DNA of 64,000 nucleotides, from contig DAIPYJ010000002.1 of NCBI GenBank assembly GCA_036782775.1, forward strand, positions 1 through 64,000, read 5' to 3'. The notes beneath the pieces are model-generated. The model was not told where the DNA came from and ran no database searches. It worked only from the letters and a program-made list of their open reading frames with translations. Position 1 is the first letter of the stretch. Each line of letters begins with the position of its first letter. Position numbers and translations under genes: made by a program. This DNA is from CF-13 sp036782775. Its GTDB lineage: Bacteria; Chloroflexota; Dormibacteria; CF-121. This document shows, in pieces, positions 1-8,850 of the stretch.

Positions 1-104
1 CTGGCGACGGCAACCCGGTAGCCATCGAGCTGCAGCTTCAGCTGAAATAGCTCGGCGATTTCAGCGTGATCCTCGACCATCAGGATTCGAGGGTGAACAG
101 CCAT
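1..104 (-). CDS. Response regulator, N-terminal fragment
   Basis: The reverse strand opens with ATG at 104 and encodes about 34 residues before leaving the window. The reading MAVHPRILMVEDHAEIAELF is the start of a CheY-type receiver domain: a hydrophobic beta-strand followed by the acidic pair (Glu-Asp) that binds Mg2+. An AGGTAGG-like ribosome site lies just upstream. The phospho-acceptor aspartate and output domain are outside the window, so family and target are unknown. It is transcribed away from the Fe-S carrier gene at 259-660, and 105-258 between them holds nothing else I can identify. Confidence 0.75.
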   Translation of the reverse strand, partial: MAVHPRILMVEDHAEIAELFQLKLQLDGYRVAVA

Positions 105-258
105 ACCTACCTTGGGAGGGCCTCAGCGTACGTCCGGATCGGCGCGGGGTCAAGGCACCATGTCAGTCAGGAAATCGATGCTCGCGCACTCACATGCAAC
201 GAATTGAGCAATTGTGCGCAGGGTAATCCCGCGCAACAGAATTAGGGGACGGCCGGGC

Positions 259-660
259 TCAGTGGCTGCAACGGCGCGCGGTCCCGCCGTCACCACCGGT
301 GTCGAACGAGCTACCGCAGGAGCAGCTCGAGACGGCATTCGGATTGTGCACCGTGAAGCCGCCGCCCATCAGGCTGTCGTCAAAGTCGATTTCGGCGCCC
401 TTGATGTAGCGCGCGCTGACTGAGTCGACGAAGAGGCGAACGCCGCCAACCTCGCTGATGGCGTCACCCTCCTCGGCCTGATCCTCGAATCCCATGCCGT
501 AGGACATACCCGAGCACCCGCCCGGCTGGACGAAGACGCGCAGGCCCATCTCCGGCCGGCCTTGCTTCACGAGCAGGTCTCGGAGTTGCGTCAGGGCGGC
601 GTCGGTGATGGTCAGCATCTCGGTGTCGTGTTCGATCATTTCCTGGGCCATGTGCCTCAA
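259..660 (-). CDS. A-type iron-sulfur carrier (ErpA/IscA family)
   Basis: This protein of up to 133 residues is a HesB/IscA/ErpA-type carrier, a family that receives [2Fe-2S] or [4Fe-4S] clusters from the scaffold and delivers them to apo-proteins. The sequence shows the three expected cysteines, one in GGCSGMSYG and two in the C-terminal SCSCGSSF motif, plus the typical acidic segment between them. After the CSCG motif there is a short glycine- and arginine-rich tail. Four in-frame methionines fall within the first 15 codons (660, 651, 639, 618); MLTITDAAL at 618 is where family alignments usually begin, so the true start may be there. It stands apart from the suf operon at 17.7-24 kb but would serve the same pathway and the many Fe-S enzymes here. 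Confidence 0.9.
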   Translation of the reverse strand: MRHMAQEMIEHDTEMLTITDAALTQLRDLLVKQGRPEMGLRVFVQPGGCSGMSYGMGFEDQAEEGDAISEVGGVRLFVDSVSARYIKGAEIDFDDSLMGGGFTVHNPNAVSSCSCGSSFDTGGDGGTARRCSH

Positions 661-718
661 TTATAGGGCGAGTTTCGCGTGGTCTCGACCACCGCAAATG
701 TCACGGCGGCGTCCCCCG

Positions 719-767
719 CCCCCCCCCCACCCGGACCCTCCCCCCGCCGGCGGGGGAGGGTATTTTC
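719..767 (+). repeat. Dispersed GC-rich palindrome, copy A
   Basis: A C-rich lead-in is followed by a near-perfect inverted repeat at 735-761 (ACCCTCCCCC paired with GGGGGAGGGT, one extra C in the left arm). It lies between the Fe-S carrier gene and the formyltransferase stop. It belongs to the same family as copies at 5890, 25285, 34971 and 38818. Confidence 0.75.
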
Positions 768-768
768 C

Positions 769-1821
769 TTATGGGAACTGCTGCTTGGCGAGCGGGCGGC
801 TGGCGTGCCGGTGGCCGACACGCCGCCAGCGCGCGGCGACGAGCGCGTCCTTGACGACGGCGACCATCTCGTCAGGTGGCATCGTTGCCACCACACCAGG
901 TTTTTCGTCCTTCCGCGGCCGCAGGTAGCGCACCGCCTCGATGAAGCGGCGACGGCCTCCATAGATGAAAAATGGCGGCTGGTCGGGATGGCCGGCGCGC
1001 ACCAGCCGTTGGATTTGCTCGAACGGCTGGTCCCAATCCAGCTCAGTTTGACGAACCGGCGGCTCATAGCTGCCTTCGTCAACGCGCGGCGGAAGGGGCC
1101 GGGACCGGCCGGCTCGCAAAGACGCCAGGCTCTCGTCGAGCGCGATCAGGCCTTCGGCAACCAACCGCTTGGCCAGGCTTCCGGCGGTGTCGCTGGCCAG
1201 CACCCGCGTCTTGCGCTGAGCGAGAATCGGGCCGGCATCGATTCGCGCCACCGTCAGGTGCACGGTGATGCCTGCCTCTCCATCGCCCTGCGCGATTGTC
1301 CAGTAGATCGGTTCGGGGCCCCGATGGCGCGGGAGCAGGGAGGGATGGACGTTCAGCCAGCCTCGGCGGGGGACGGCCAGCGTCGGCTCGTAAAGGATCT
1401 GGTCGAAGCTCGCCATCACCACGACATCGGGCGCATAGCCCTGGAGGCTGCGGACGAATGCCTCGCTGTTGGCATTGGCCGTGATCTCGACCGGGCGCCC
1501 CAGATGGCCGGCGATCCGGGCAATCAGGTCGGCCTTTGGATGGGTCCGCTGCCATCGGGTGCTGCAGACAACGGCCACCAGGTTGGCGCGCCGCTCGATG
1601 AGGTGCAAGAGAAAGGCAGTCCCGTAATCCGAGGGAATGCCGCAGAAGACCATCCGTTCGCCATCCTCCGAAAGCGGCGGTCCGGCATAGCGGCCGGCGG
1701 GAACCTCTTCGACGTCGATCGGCACCATGGAAAACTCCGCTTTCGACCAGATCCGGCCCGAAATCTCATCCAGCCATGGGTCGTCGAGCGATCGGGCCGC
1801 GGCGTCGGCCGCCAGCGTCAC
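769..1821 (-). CDS. Formyltransferase family protein (Fmt-like)
   Basis: The 350-residue protein has a formyltransferase fold. The N10-formyl-tetrahydrofolate enzymes share an Asn-x-His and a downstream Asp; here these are N157 and H159 in LNVHPSLLPRHRGPEP and D195 in RIDAGPIL. About 57 residues precede the usual Rossmann start (MVFCGIPSDYG), and the C-terminal OB-type domain is short. It may be methionyl-tRNA formyltransferase or a sugar/amine formyltransferase; the extra N-terminus and operon argue against a simple fmt call. It starts with GTG overlapping the glcF stop by 4 nt (GTGA), so it is translationally coupled to the glycolate oxidase genes. Medium confidence on the substrate, high on the fold. 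Confidence 0.75.
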   Translation of the reverse strand: MTLAADAAARSLDDPWLDEISGRIWSKAEFSMVPIDVEEVPAGRYAGPPLSEDGERMVFCGIPSDYGTAFLLHLIERRANLVAVVCSTRWQRTHPKADLIARIAGHLGRPVEITANANSEAFVRSLQGYAPDVVVMASFDQILYEPTLAVPRRGWLNVHPSLLPRHRGPEPIYWTIAQGDGEAGITVHLTVARIDAGPILAQRKTRVLASDTAGSLAKRLVAEGLIALDESLASLRAGRSRPLPPRVDEGSYEPPVRQTELDWDQPFEQIQRLVRAGHPDQPPFFIYGGRRRFIEAVRYLRPRKDEKPGVVATMPPDEMVAVVKDALVAARWRRVGHRHASRPLAKQQFP

Positions 1822-3152
1822 CCCATCGCCCGCTGGACGATCGCGGGACGCTGTGTGTCATCGCCGTACGCCCAGCCGAGCAGGTCCATCACGTGGACGA
1901 TCGGAATGTCCTTGCCGGCCCGCTGCAGCCCCATCCCGATCTGCAGAATGCAGCCGGGATTCGCGGAGGCGATCACCTGCGCACCGGAATCGATGATCGC
2001 CTGAACCTTCCAGGCCAATGCCTCTTCGGCAATCTCCGGGTGCGTCAGGTTGTAGACACCGGCTGATCCGCAGCACCAGTCGCTTTCGCGCATCTCGACC
2101 AGCTCGAGGCCGGGAATCATCCGCAAGGCCTGGCGCGGCTGTTGGGAAATCTTCTGGCCGTGCACCAGGTGGCAGGGATCCTGATAGGCGACGCGCAGTC
2201 GGACCCGCCGCGGTGGCGGACGCAGGCCGCGATCCACCATGAATTCGGAGGCATCTTTGACCGTTTCAGAAAAGGCCGCACCGGCCGTACGCCGCTTCGG
2301 GTCGTCGCGGAGCTGCAGCTCGTACTCCTTCATGTTCGAACCGCAGCCCGCGGCATTGACGACGACCGCATCGAGATTTAATGCCGTAAAGGCGTCGAGC
2401 GTGCCGGCGGCGAGCCGCTGAGCGGTTTTCGCCTCGCCGGCGTGTGAGGCGAGAGCCCCGCAGCAGACCCTTGTCGCGGGCAGCACAACCTCGAACCCGT
2501 TGCTGGCCAGCGCCCGCACCGTTCGTCGGTTCGTGCCGTGGAACATCTCGTCCTGGATGCAACCGGTCAGCAGGCCGACCCGCCCACGGCGCTCGCCTTC
2601 AGCCGGCGTGACCATCGCCAGCGGAATCTGCCGTGGTGAGCTGTCGCCCACCGGCGGGAAGGCGGCGAACTTGCCGAGCGGCATCGCCTTCCAGACCCCG
2701 GTGCGCCGCAGCAGCTGCGGGATGCCGAGCGCCCGCGTCAGCCGGTAGAGGCGGCCCGCGACCCGCAGCCTTCCAGGATGCGGGAGGAGACCGTTCAGCA
2801 GGACCGTGCGGACCAGGCGATCACGGCGGTTCTGCGGCGGGGTCTTGGCCCGCGCCAACTCCATCACCGGCCCGAACTGCACTCCGGATGGGCAGGCGGT
2901 CTCGCAGGCGCGGCAGTTGAAGCATTGATAGATGTGCGCCTGGAAACGCGGATCGTCGAACGCCACCAGGCCGAGCGCGGCCTCTTTGATCTGCCACATT
3001 CGACCGCGTGGGCTGTCGCCTTCATGGTGGAGGGCTCGAAAGGTCGGGCACTTGGGCAGGCAGAGTCCGCAGTGGATGCAGTCACGGACAAGGTCCATGT
3101 CGATTCCCTCGGTCAGCTGCCGCTTGAAATCAAGTCTGGCTAGTTCGGGCAT
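1818..3152 (-). CDS. glcF: Glycolate oxidase iron-sulfur subunit
   Basis: This 444-residue protein carries two ferredoxin-like [4Fe-4S] motifs near the N-terminus, CIHCGLCLPKCP and CFNCRACETACP, followed by two cysteine-rich CCG domains (CCGALASHAGE and CCGSAGVYN). That is the layout of GlcF, which takes electrons from the FAD subunits of glycolate oxidase and passes them to the respiratory chain. It follows glcE with the stop/start arrangement TGATG, sharing one base, so ATG at 3152 is preferred over the TTG one codon earlier. Downstream it overlaps the formyltransferase by 4 nt. LutA/LldE-type (Fe-S)-binding subunits share the CCG domain, but adjacency to GlcD and GlcE makes GlcF the better name. 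Confidence 0.9.
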   Translation of the reverse strand: MPELARLDFKRQLTEGIDMDLVRDCIHCGLCLPKCPTFRALHHEGDSPRGRMWQIKEAALGLVAFDDPRFQAHIYQCFNCRACETACPSGVQFGPVMELARAKTPPQNRRDRLVRTVLLNGLLPHPGRLRVAGRLYRLTRALGIPQLLRRTGVWKAMPLGKFAAFPPVGDSSPRQIPLAMVTPAEGERRGRVGLLTGCIQDEMFHGTNRRTVRALASNGFEVVLPATRVCCGALASHAGEAKTAQRLAAGTLDAFTALNLDAVVVNAAGCGSNMKEYELQLRDDPKRRTAGAAFSETVKDASEFMVDRGLRPPPRRVRLRVAYQDPCHLVHGQKISQQPRQALRMIPGLELVEMRESDWCCGSAGVYNLTHPEIAEEALAWKVQAIIDSGAQVIASANPGCILQIGMGLQRAGKDIPIVHVMDLLGWAYGDDTQRPAIVQRAMG

Positions 3153-4405
3153 CAAATGCCTCCGACGAAGCGGCCGGGGTTGAGGATGCCGTTGGGATCG
3201 AGCGCTTCCTTGAGCGCGTGCATGATCGGAAATCCTGGCGGCGGCGGTCCCCAGACGTCGAGGCCAGCCTTGACCTCTGCCGGGGCGCTGGCCACGATGA
3301 CCTGGCCGTCCTCGCCGGCGGCCGCGCGCAGGCCGCGCAGCGCGGAAGCGGCCTGGGCAGCGGCAAGCCGGACTTCGGCGATCCCAGCGCCGGGTTGCAC
3401 CATGACTTGCGCCGAGCCCGGGAAGCCGGCGGGAAGAGCCACGGTTTGAGCGATCGGCACCACCGCCCGAAGGACGACATCGCCATCGAGCGGGCTGGAC
3501 CAGTCACGGGCGGCAGCCCAGAAGCCGGGAGGATCCTCATGGGCCTCGACCCGCCCACCGGCGTCGCGGATGAACCGGGCGGCGAGGTCGCGCCCGGCCT
3601 CCACCTCACGGTCGTAGCCTTCCAGTTTCAACGCCAGCGTCCAGCTCCAGTCGGCGGTGAGCCCGCATGCCCAGAGCGCCTGCCGATCGAGCACGATCGA
3701 CGAGGCTGGGCTGAGATATTGATGCGCCAGCCCGAGCCCGGCCTGAATGGCCGGCGCCGCGGTCTCGAAGTGGCCGAGGACGGTGGTGACGGACTGGGGC
3801 CGGGCCTGCACTTTCAGGTTGACCTCGGCCACCACCCCCAGGGTGCCGAGGGCGCCGATGTGAAGTTTCATCAGGTCGTAGCCCGCGACGTTCTTGACCA
3901 CCTTTCCGCCCGCCCGCGCCACCTTGCCCGATGGATAGGCCACCGCAATGCCGATCACCCAGTCACGCACGGTTCCATAGCGGGCACGGCTGAGCCCGCT
4001 GGTATTCGCCGCGAGCATTCCACCGACGGTCGCATGCTCGGGGTGCGGCGGGTCCAGCGGCAGGCGCTGGCCCTGCGCCCCAAGTGTTTTTTGCAGATCC
4101 TCGAGCGTCATGCCGGCCTGGACGCGGCAGGTCAGGTCGGCCGGTTCGTACTCGAGCAGCTGGGCCATCTGTTCCGTGGAGAAGGCGACGTCGTAACGGC
4201 GCGGCCGCGCTCCGAGGCGCATCTGCGTGCCCCCGCCCCAAACGACCACGGCCACCGGGTTGCGGTCGCAGAGCCGTAAGCCACGTGCCGCGTCCTCGGC
4301 ATCAATCGGACGCATGACTTTCGAGGGCAGCAAGCCGTCTACCTCGAGTCGCTGCTGGGTGTCGACGGTGATCTGGTGCCCGGGAACCGCCTGACGCGCT
4401 TTCAC
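3152..4405 (-). CDS. glcE: Glycolate oxidase FAD-binding subunit
   Basis: The protein of about 417 residues is a truncated relative of GlcD with the PCMH-type FAD-binding domain. GGMLAANTSGLSRARYGTVR and the downstream KVVKNVAGYDLMKLHIGALG segment are typical of GlcE. The C-terminal FAD-oxidase domain ends in the family signature LNPGRF. It lies between glcD and glcF in one operon. GTG at 4405 gives a 4-nt GTGA overlap with the glcD stop, so I prefer it to the TTG at 4411. GlcE with GlcD forms the flavin part of the membrane-associated enzyme that oxidises glycolate to glyoxylate. Confidence 0.9.
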   Translation of the reverse strand: MKARQAVPGHQITVDTQQRLEVDGLLPSKVMRPIDAEDAARGLRLCDRNPVAVVVWGGGTQMRLGARPRRYDVAFSTEQMAQLLEYEPADLTCRVQAGMTLEDLQKTLGAQGQRLPLDPPHPEHATVGGMLAANTSGLSRARYGTVRDWVIGIAVAYPSGKVARAGGKVVKNVAGYDLMKLHIGALGTLGVVAEVNLKVQARPQSVTTVLGHFETAAPAIQAGLGLAHQYLSPASSIVLDRQALWACGLTADWSWTLALKLEGYDREVEAGRDLAARFIRDAGGRVEAHEDPPGFWAAARDWSSPLDGDVVLRAVVPIAQTVALPAGFPGSAQVMVQPGAGIAEVRLAAAQAASALRGLRAAAGEDGQVIVASAPAEVKAGLDVWGPPPPGFPIMHALKEALDPNGILNPGRFVGGI

Positions 4406-5874
4406 ACCCAAAGTTCGGCTCCCTCCTTACCCGGTATCGCCTGCCGGCGACCGGTGACGGGCGGCGCAGTCGGGGCGGTGTGCCCGTCACTCGGAAACAT
4501 CTTGCCCGGGTTCATCAGTCCCTTCGGATCGAAGACAGCACGGATGCGCGCCATGACCTCGAGGTCGTCGTCGGAAAAGATGTAGCGGATGTTCTCGCGC
4601 TTCTCCAGCCCGATGCCGTGCTCGCCCGTCACCGATCCTCCGGCGTCGGCGCAAAGCTTGAGGATCTCGTCCCCAATCGCCAGCACTGCCTCGTACTGGC
4701 CGGCCTTGAAGGCATCGAACAGCACCAGCGGGTGCAGGTTTCCGTCGCCGGCATGGAAGACGTTGCAGATCTTGTAGCCGGTGCGGGCGCTGATGGCGTC
4801 GATCTTCGCCAGCATCTCGGGGAGTTTGGTGCGCGGCACTACCCCGTCCATCACATAAAAGTCCGGCGAGAGCCGGCCCATCGCCGAGAAGGCGCCCTTG
4901 CGTCCTTTCCAGAGCGCCTGGCGTTCGGCCTCGCTCCGCGCCACCCGAACATCGGTGGCGCCGTTGTCCCGGCAGAGCTGGTCCATGCGCTGAGCGAGCT
5001 CATCGGCAAGCTCGGGTATGGTGTCGACTTCCAGCAGCAGGATGGCGCCCGCATCCAGCGGATAGCCGGCATGCGAGGCCGCCTCGATCGCCTGGATGGA
5101 GAGCTTGTCCATCATTTCGATTGCCGCCGGCAGGATTCCCGTGCGCACGATCGTCGACACGGCGTTGCTGGCCGATTCGACGTCGCGATAGGTCGCCATC
5201 AGCGTCTTTTGCACCGGCGGCAGCGGCTGGATCCGAACCCAGATTTTCGTAACCACGCCCATCGTGCCCTCGGAACCGACCAGCAGTCCTGTGAGGTCAT
5301 AGCCGGTTATCTCGCTCGCCTTCTTCGGGCCGAGATTCACGAGATCACCGCTCGGGAGGGCCATCTCGAGACCGGTCACGTGGTTGACCGTCACGCCATA
5401 GATCAGGGTGTGCGGGCCGCCGGCGTTGGTCGCGACGTTGCCGCCGATGGTGCAGGCGCCCTGGCTCGAGGGGTCGGGAACGTAGTAGTAGCCGTAGGGC
5501 TTCAATGCCTGGCTGAGCGACACGTTGACCACGCCGGGCTCGACCAGGGCTCGAAGATTGTCGCCGTCGATCTCCAGGATCCGGTCCATCCGGGCGAAGG
5601 TGATGACGACGCCGCCATGCACGGGCACGGTGCCGCCGGCGAGACTGCTGGCGCCGGAGCGCGCCGTGACGGGACAGTCGGCTTCCGCGCAGAGCTTGAG
5701 CACGGCCGCGACTTCCCGAGCGTTACCCGGGATGACGACGATGTCCGGCAGTGCCGTCTCCGGGCTGGCGTCGTACTGGTAGAGCCGGATCTCGTATGGA
5801 TCCGCGAAGGCGTAGCGCTCGCCGACGATGCCCTGAATGCGTGTAACCAAAGCCTGACGGTTGGCCTGATCCAT
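4402..5874 (-). CDS. glcD: Glycolate oxidase catalytic FAD subunit
   Basis: The 490-residue protein has the two domains of GlcD-type FAD-linked oxidases. The N-terminal PCMH FAD-binding domain includes ARSGASSLAGGTVP and SSQGACTIGGNVATNAGG. The C-terminal oxidase domain includes HAGDGNLHPL, whose histidine belongs to the active site in this family, and the terminal LMNPGKMF motif. Close relatives include D-lactate dehydrogenases, so D-lactate is an alternative substrate, consistent with lldP upstream. The ATG at 5874 follows an AAAAAGG stretch. It is the first of the four coupled genes glcD-glcE-glcF-formyltransferase and is separated from lldP by a palindromic repeat at 5890-5935. Confidence 0.92.
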   Translation of the reverse strand: MDQANRQALVTRIQGIVGERYAFADPYEIRLYQYDASPETALPDIVVIPGNAREVAAVLKLCAEADCPVTARSGASSLAGGTVPVHGGVVITFARMDRILEIDGDNLRALVEPGVVNVSLSQALKPYGYYYVPDPSSQGACTIGGNVATNAGGPHTLIYGVTVNHVTGLEMALPSGDLVNLGPKKASEITGYDLTGLLVGSEGTMGVVTKIWVRIQPLPPVQKTLMATYRDVESASNAVSTIVRTGILPAAIEMMDKLSIQAIEAASHAGYPLDAGAILLLEVDTIPELADELAQRMDQLCRDNGATDVRVARSEAERQALWKGRKGAFSAMGRLSPDFYVMDGVVPRTKLPEMLAKIDAISARTGYKICNVFHAGDGNLHPLVLFDAFKAGQYEAVLAIGDEILKLCADAGGSVTGEHGIGLEKRENIRYIFSDDDLEVMARIRAVFDPKGLMNPGKMFPSDGHTAPTAPPVTGRRQAIPGKEGAELWV

Positions 5875-5889
5875 CCTTTTTCTAGCCTA

Positions 5890-5935
5890 CCCCCCTCCCC
5901 GACCCTCCCCCCGCACTGCGGGGGGAGGGAAAGAG
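5890..5935 (+). repeat. Dispersed GC-rich palindrome, copy B
   Basis: Perfect 13-nt arms (CCCTCCCCCCGCA at 5903-5915, TGCGGGGGGAGGG at 5917-5929) around a single base, preceded by a C-rich lead-in and followed by AAAGAG. It fills the short gap between lldP and glcD, where it might act as an RNA hairpin, but there is no U-run. Confidence 0.85.
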
Positions 5936-5941
5936 TCGGGT

Positions 5942-7633
5942 TTAGCGCATTGCGCCGGGTAAGACGAAGTAGAAGAAGAGCCCGATGATGATCACGTAGG
6001 CGAGGATCACCAGCGTCCAGCCCATGTTGTGACGGATGGCCACGCCCTCACGCCGCACGTAGCTGGTGGTCGAGACGCCGACACTGGTCGTCTGCGGTGC
6101 GACCGGCTTGCCGACCTCGGCCCCGACCGAGCTGAGCGCAGGAGCAAGGTAGACGGGAAATCCGAGGATGCCGCCAATCGTTTTCTGGAAAGCGCCGAAC
6201 AAGGTGTTGGTCGAGGTGTTGCTCCCCGAGAGGGCGACGCCGATCCAGCCGACGATCGGGATCAGCAGCAGGTACCACTTGCCAAGCTTGGAGAAGCCTT
6301 CCGCCATCGAGTTGGCCATGCCGGAGAAGTTGAAGACGTAGGCCAGCCCGAAGATGAAGATGCCGACCAGCATTGCACCCCACATCTGCTTGAAGGTCCG
6401 GCTGAAGATCGTCCCCAACATGCCGCCTTTCAGTCGCCCGGTGATCGCCAGGAATGCGGAAATCAGAATCCACGAGGCCAGGATCGCGGTGCCCGCGATC
6501 AAGGGCGTCCAGTTGAAGGTCGCCAATGCTTTCTTGTGGCTGATGGATGAGATCGCGGTCGCGGAGTCCTTGAACCAGCTGATGGCGGTGAGCGCCTTGG
6601 CCGGCACGTGATTCCAGGGCCACCAGGAGCCTGTCCAGAGGACGACGACCACGATCAGGATCAAGAAGGGAAGGATCGACAGCAGCACTTCACCAGCGGG
6701 CATCGAGCGCGGGGCTGCCCCTGGTCCGGCGAATCGTGGACGGATGGTCGCGGCCGGCTCGCGCTCGGCGATCGGCACGCCGCCGAAGCCGAGCGTTTCG
6801 CTCGGATGCCAGACCTTCAAGAAGAGCAGCAGGACGATGAAACAGACGATCGAGCCCGAGATGTCAGGCAAATAAGGATTGATCTGCGACATCGGAAACT
6901 GACCGGCGATGTAGGCGAGTGAGCCGACGATTGCGAGAGGCCAGCCGCTCCTGATGCCGCGCCAGCCGCTGACCAGGTAGATCAGGACCCAGGGCGGAAG
7001 CAGCGCAAGAACGGCGACGATCCGGCCCACCGAGGCTCCGACCGAGATGACGTTGAGGCCGGTCACGGTGGCGATCGCGATGATGGGCGCTCCGAGGGCG
7101 CCGTAAGACACCGGCGCGTTGTTGGCGAGCGCGGCCACGCGGATCGCCTCCAACTCCGCCACGCCCAGGCCGATCAGGATCGGCGCCACCACGGCCCAGG
7201 GATAACCGAAGCCAACCAGCCCCTCGAGCAAGGCGCCAAACGCCCAGGCCAGCAGCATCACCTGCACCCGGACGTCGGCGGTTGCCTGGATCACGAGCCA
7301 GTTCTTGAAATTCTCGAAGACGCCGGTGATGACCAGGGTGTTGAAGATGATGACGCCCCAGAACGTGATCCAGTTGACGCTCCACATCCCGGTGAGCGCG
7401 CCGTAGACATAGGCCTTGCCCGCGGTGCCGGCCGGGGCGGACCAGACGGAGATGCCGATTAAATAGGTCACGATCGAACCGATCAGGACGGCGAGCCAGG
7501 CGGTGACGCGAAAAACCGCGAGCAGCACCAGCAAGGCGACGACGGGCACGAGCGCGATGAGCGTTGTGACGAAAAGATTGCCGACCGGATTGAGGATCTG
7601 CTTAAACGCCAGGACGACTAGCGCCGGGTCCAT
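5942..7633 (-). CDS. lldP: L-lactate/glycolate permease family
   Basis: The 563-residue polytopic membrane protein belongs to the LctP/LldP/GlcA family of lactate and glycolate permeases. It has about a dozen hydrophobic segments, and the family segments GFGYPWAVVAPILIGLG and ALSGSNTSTNTLFGAFQ are recognisable. The start is ATG at 7633 (MDPALVVLAF), with a GGGAGG ribosome site about 10 nt upstream; a longer open frame to 8191 overlaps the divergent oxidase and is not credible as coding. It imports the substrates of the downstream glcDEF genes and of the divergently transcribed 2-hydroxyacid oxidase. Confidence 0.92.
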   Translation of the reverse strand: MDPALVVLAFKQILNPVGNLFVTTLIALVPVVALLVLLAVFRVTAWLAVLIGSIVTYLIGISVWSAPAGTAGKAYVYGALTGMWSVNWITFWGVIIFNTLVITGVFENFKNWLVIQATADVRVQVMLLAWAFGALLEGLVGFGYPWAVVAPILIGLGVAELEAIRVAALANNAPVSYGALGAPIIAIATVTGLNVISVGASVGRIVAVLALLPPWVLIYLVSGWRGIRSGWPLAIVGSLAYIAGQFPMSQINPYLPDISGSIVCFIVLLLFLKVWHPSETLGFGGVPIAEREPAATIRPRFAGPGAAPRSMPAGEVLLSILPFLILIVVVVLWTGSWWPWNHVPAKALTAISWFKDSATAISSISHKKALATFNWTPLIAGTAILASWILISAFLAITGRLKGGMLGTIFSRTFKQMWGAMLVGIFIFGLAYVFNFSGMANSMAEGFSKLGKWYLLLIPIVGWIGVALSGSNTSTNTLFGAFQKTIGGILGFPVYLAPALSSVGAEVGKPVAPQTTSVGVSTTSYVRREGVAIRHNMGWTLVILAYVIIIGLFFYFVLPGAMR

Positions 7634-7704
7634 ACCATGCCAACCTCCCTTCCCACTCTTCGCTTCATTCATAAGCGTACGGGGTGCCCGCGTCAATCGG
7701 CAAA

Positions 7705-8808
7705 ATGGGCAGGATGGCAACCACCGCCGAGAGCTCGCTCTCCGCCCTCCGGCTCGACGACTTCGAACCGGTCGCCCGGGCGGTCCTGCCGCAGGGGGTA
7801 TTCGACTACATCGCGGGCGGCTCCGAGGACGAGGCGACCGTCGCCGGCAACCGCGAAGCCTTCGGCCGCTACCGGTTTCGCTACCGGGTGCTGGCCGGCG
7901 CGGCCGAGCCAAACCTTGAAAGCGACCTCTTCGGTAGCCGCTTCGCCATGCCGGTCCACCTCGGGCCGGCGGCGATCCAGCGGATGTGCCATCCGGAGGG
8001 CGAAAGCGCTGCTTATAGGGCGGCTTCCGAAGCCGGGGTTGCATATGCCCTGAGCACACTGTCAAGCGTTTCGATCGAGGAACTGACGGCCGCCGGCCAC
8101 GGTGTTCGCTGGTTCCAGCTCTACATGGCGCCCTGGCGCGAGGTGAGCGCCATCTTCGTGCAGCGAGCCGAGGCGGCGGGCTATTCGGCAATCGTGCTTA
8201 CCGTTGACCTGCCCAAGGCCGGCCGGCGCGAGCGCGACATGCGCAACGTCTTTGTCCTACCTGAAGGGGTCACTTATGCCAACCTGGGCTGGGTCCCGAG
8301 CGATACCTCGGCAAAAGCCCCGGATGCCGTCGCGCAAAACGTTAACGCGCAGTCGCACGCATCCATTAATTGGGCGGACCTCGAGTGGCTGGTCGAGCAA
8401 ACCTCGCTCCCGGTCATCGTCAAGGGTCTTGTGCGCGGCGACGACGCCCGGCACGCGCTCGAGCTGGGAGCTAAAGGCCTGGTGGTAAGCAACCACGGTG
8501 GTCGCCAGCTCGACTACGCCATCGCCAGCCTGGACGCCCTGCCCGAAGTGGTCGAGGCGGTCGCCGGCAAGGTCCCAGTCCTGCTCGACGGCGGCGTGCG
8601 TCGCGGTACCGACGTCATCAAAGCCTTGTGCCTTGGTGCCAGCGGAGTCCTGATCGGCCGGCCCTATCTCTACGCGCTCGCCGCCGGCGGGGCCGAAGGG
8701 GTTCGGCAGATGCTTGCCTTACTGCGCGAGGAGATCTCGATCTCTATGACGCTACTCGGTGCCAACAACCTGAGCGAGCTCAGCAGAGACCTCCTGGTCA
8801 CGAGATGA
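7705..8808 (+). CDS. FMN-dependent alpha-hydroxy-acid oxidase/dehydrogenase
   Basis: The protein of about 367 residues is a TIM-barrel FMN enzyme of the glycolate oxidase / L-lactate dehydrogenase (LldD) / lactate oxidase family. Family landmarks are FDYIAGGSEDEAT at the N-terminus, VIVKGLVRGDDA containing the FMN-contacting lysine, SNHGGRQLDYA with the catalytic His and Arg, and the phosphate-binding DGGVRRGTDVIKAL and IGRPYLYAL. Starts at 7705 or 7714 (MATTAESS) are both possible; the frame opens at 7684. It is divergent from lldP with a gap of under 100 nt that must contain both promoters. Exact substrate (L-lactate, glycolate or another 2-hydroxyacid) cannot be read from sequence. Its stop overlaps the A-run of the 8808-8831 terminator. 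Confidence 0.88.
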   Translation: MGRMATTAESSLSALRLDDFEPVARAVLPQGVFDYIAGGSEDEATVAGNREAFGRYRFRYRVLAGAAEPNLESDLFGSRFAMPVHLGPAAIQRMCHPEGESAAYRAASEAGVAYALSTLSSVSIEELTAAGHGVRWFQLYMAPWREVSAIFVQRAEAAGYSAIVLTVDLPKAGRRERDMRNVFVLPEGVTYANLGWVPSDTSAKAPDAVAQNVNAQSHASINWADLEWLVEQTSLPVIVKGLVRGDDARHALELGAKGLVVSNHGGRQLDYAIASLDALPEVVEAVAGKVPVLLDGGVRRGTDVIKALCLGASGVLIGRPYLYALAAGGAEGVRQMLALLREEISISMTLLGANNLSELSRDLLVTR

Positions 8809-8831
8809 AAAAAGGCGGCCGTAGGGCCGCC
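8808..8831 (-). terminator. Rho-independent terminator (minus strand)
   Basis: A perfect 7-bp stem (GGCGGCC / GGCCGCC, 4-nt loop) at 8814-8831 is followed on the minus strand by six T (8813-8808). It ends transcription from the exported-protein gene at 8851-9414. It also overlaps the stop codon of the convergent oxidase gene. Confidence 0.9.
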
Positions 8832-8850
8832 TCTGACGAGCGCGAGACTG

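Noticed and set aside
735..761. Rho-independent terminator
   Set aside because: The stem is strong but no adjacent U-run follows on either strand, and the same sequence recurs at other sites, so it is listed as a dispersed repeat.
679..2004. Long plus-strand open frame opposite the formyltransferase and glcF
   Set aside because: No recognisable domain; composition is that of the antisense of GC-rich coding DNA, while the minus strand encodes clear enzyme families.
4480..5988. 502-codon plus-strand open frame opposite glcD
   Set aside because: Shadow frame of glcD; rich in Arg/His/Gly without domain signal.
7634..8191. 186-codon N-terminal extension of lldP
   Set aside because: Overlaps the divergent oxidase gene and has no family similarity; ATG at 7633 with GGGAGG is far better.
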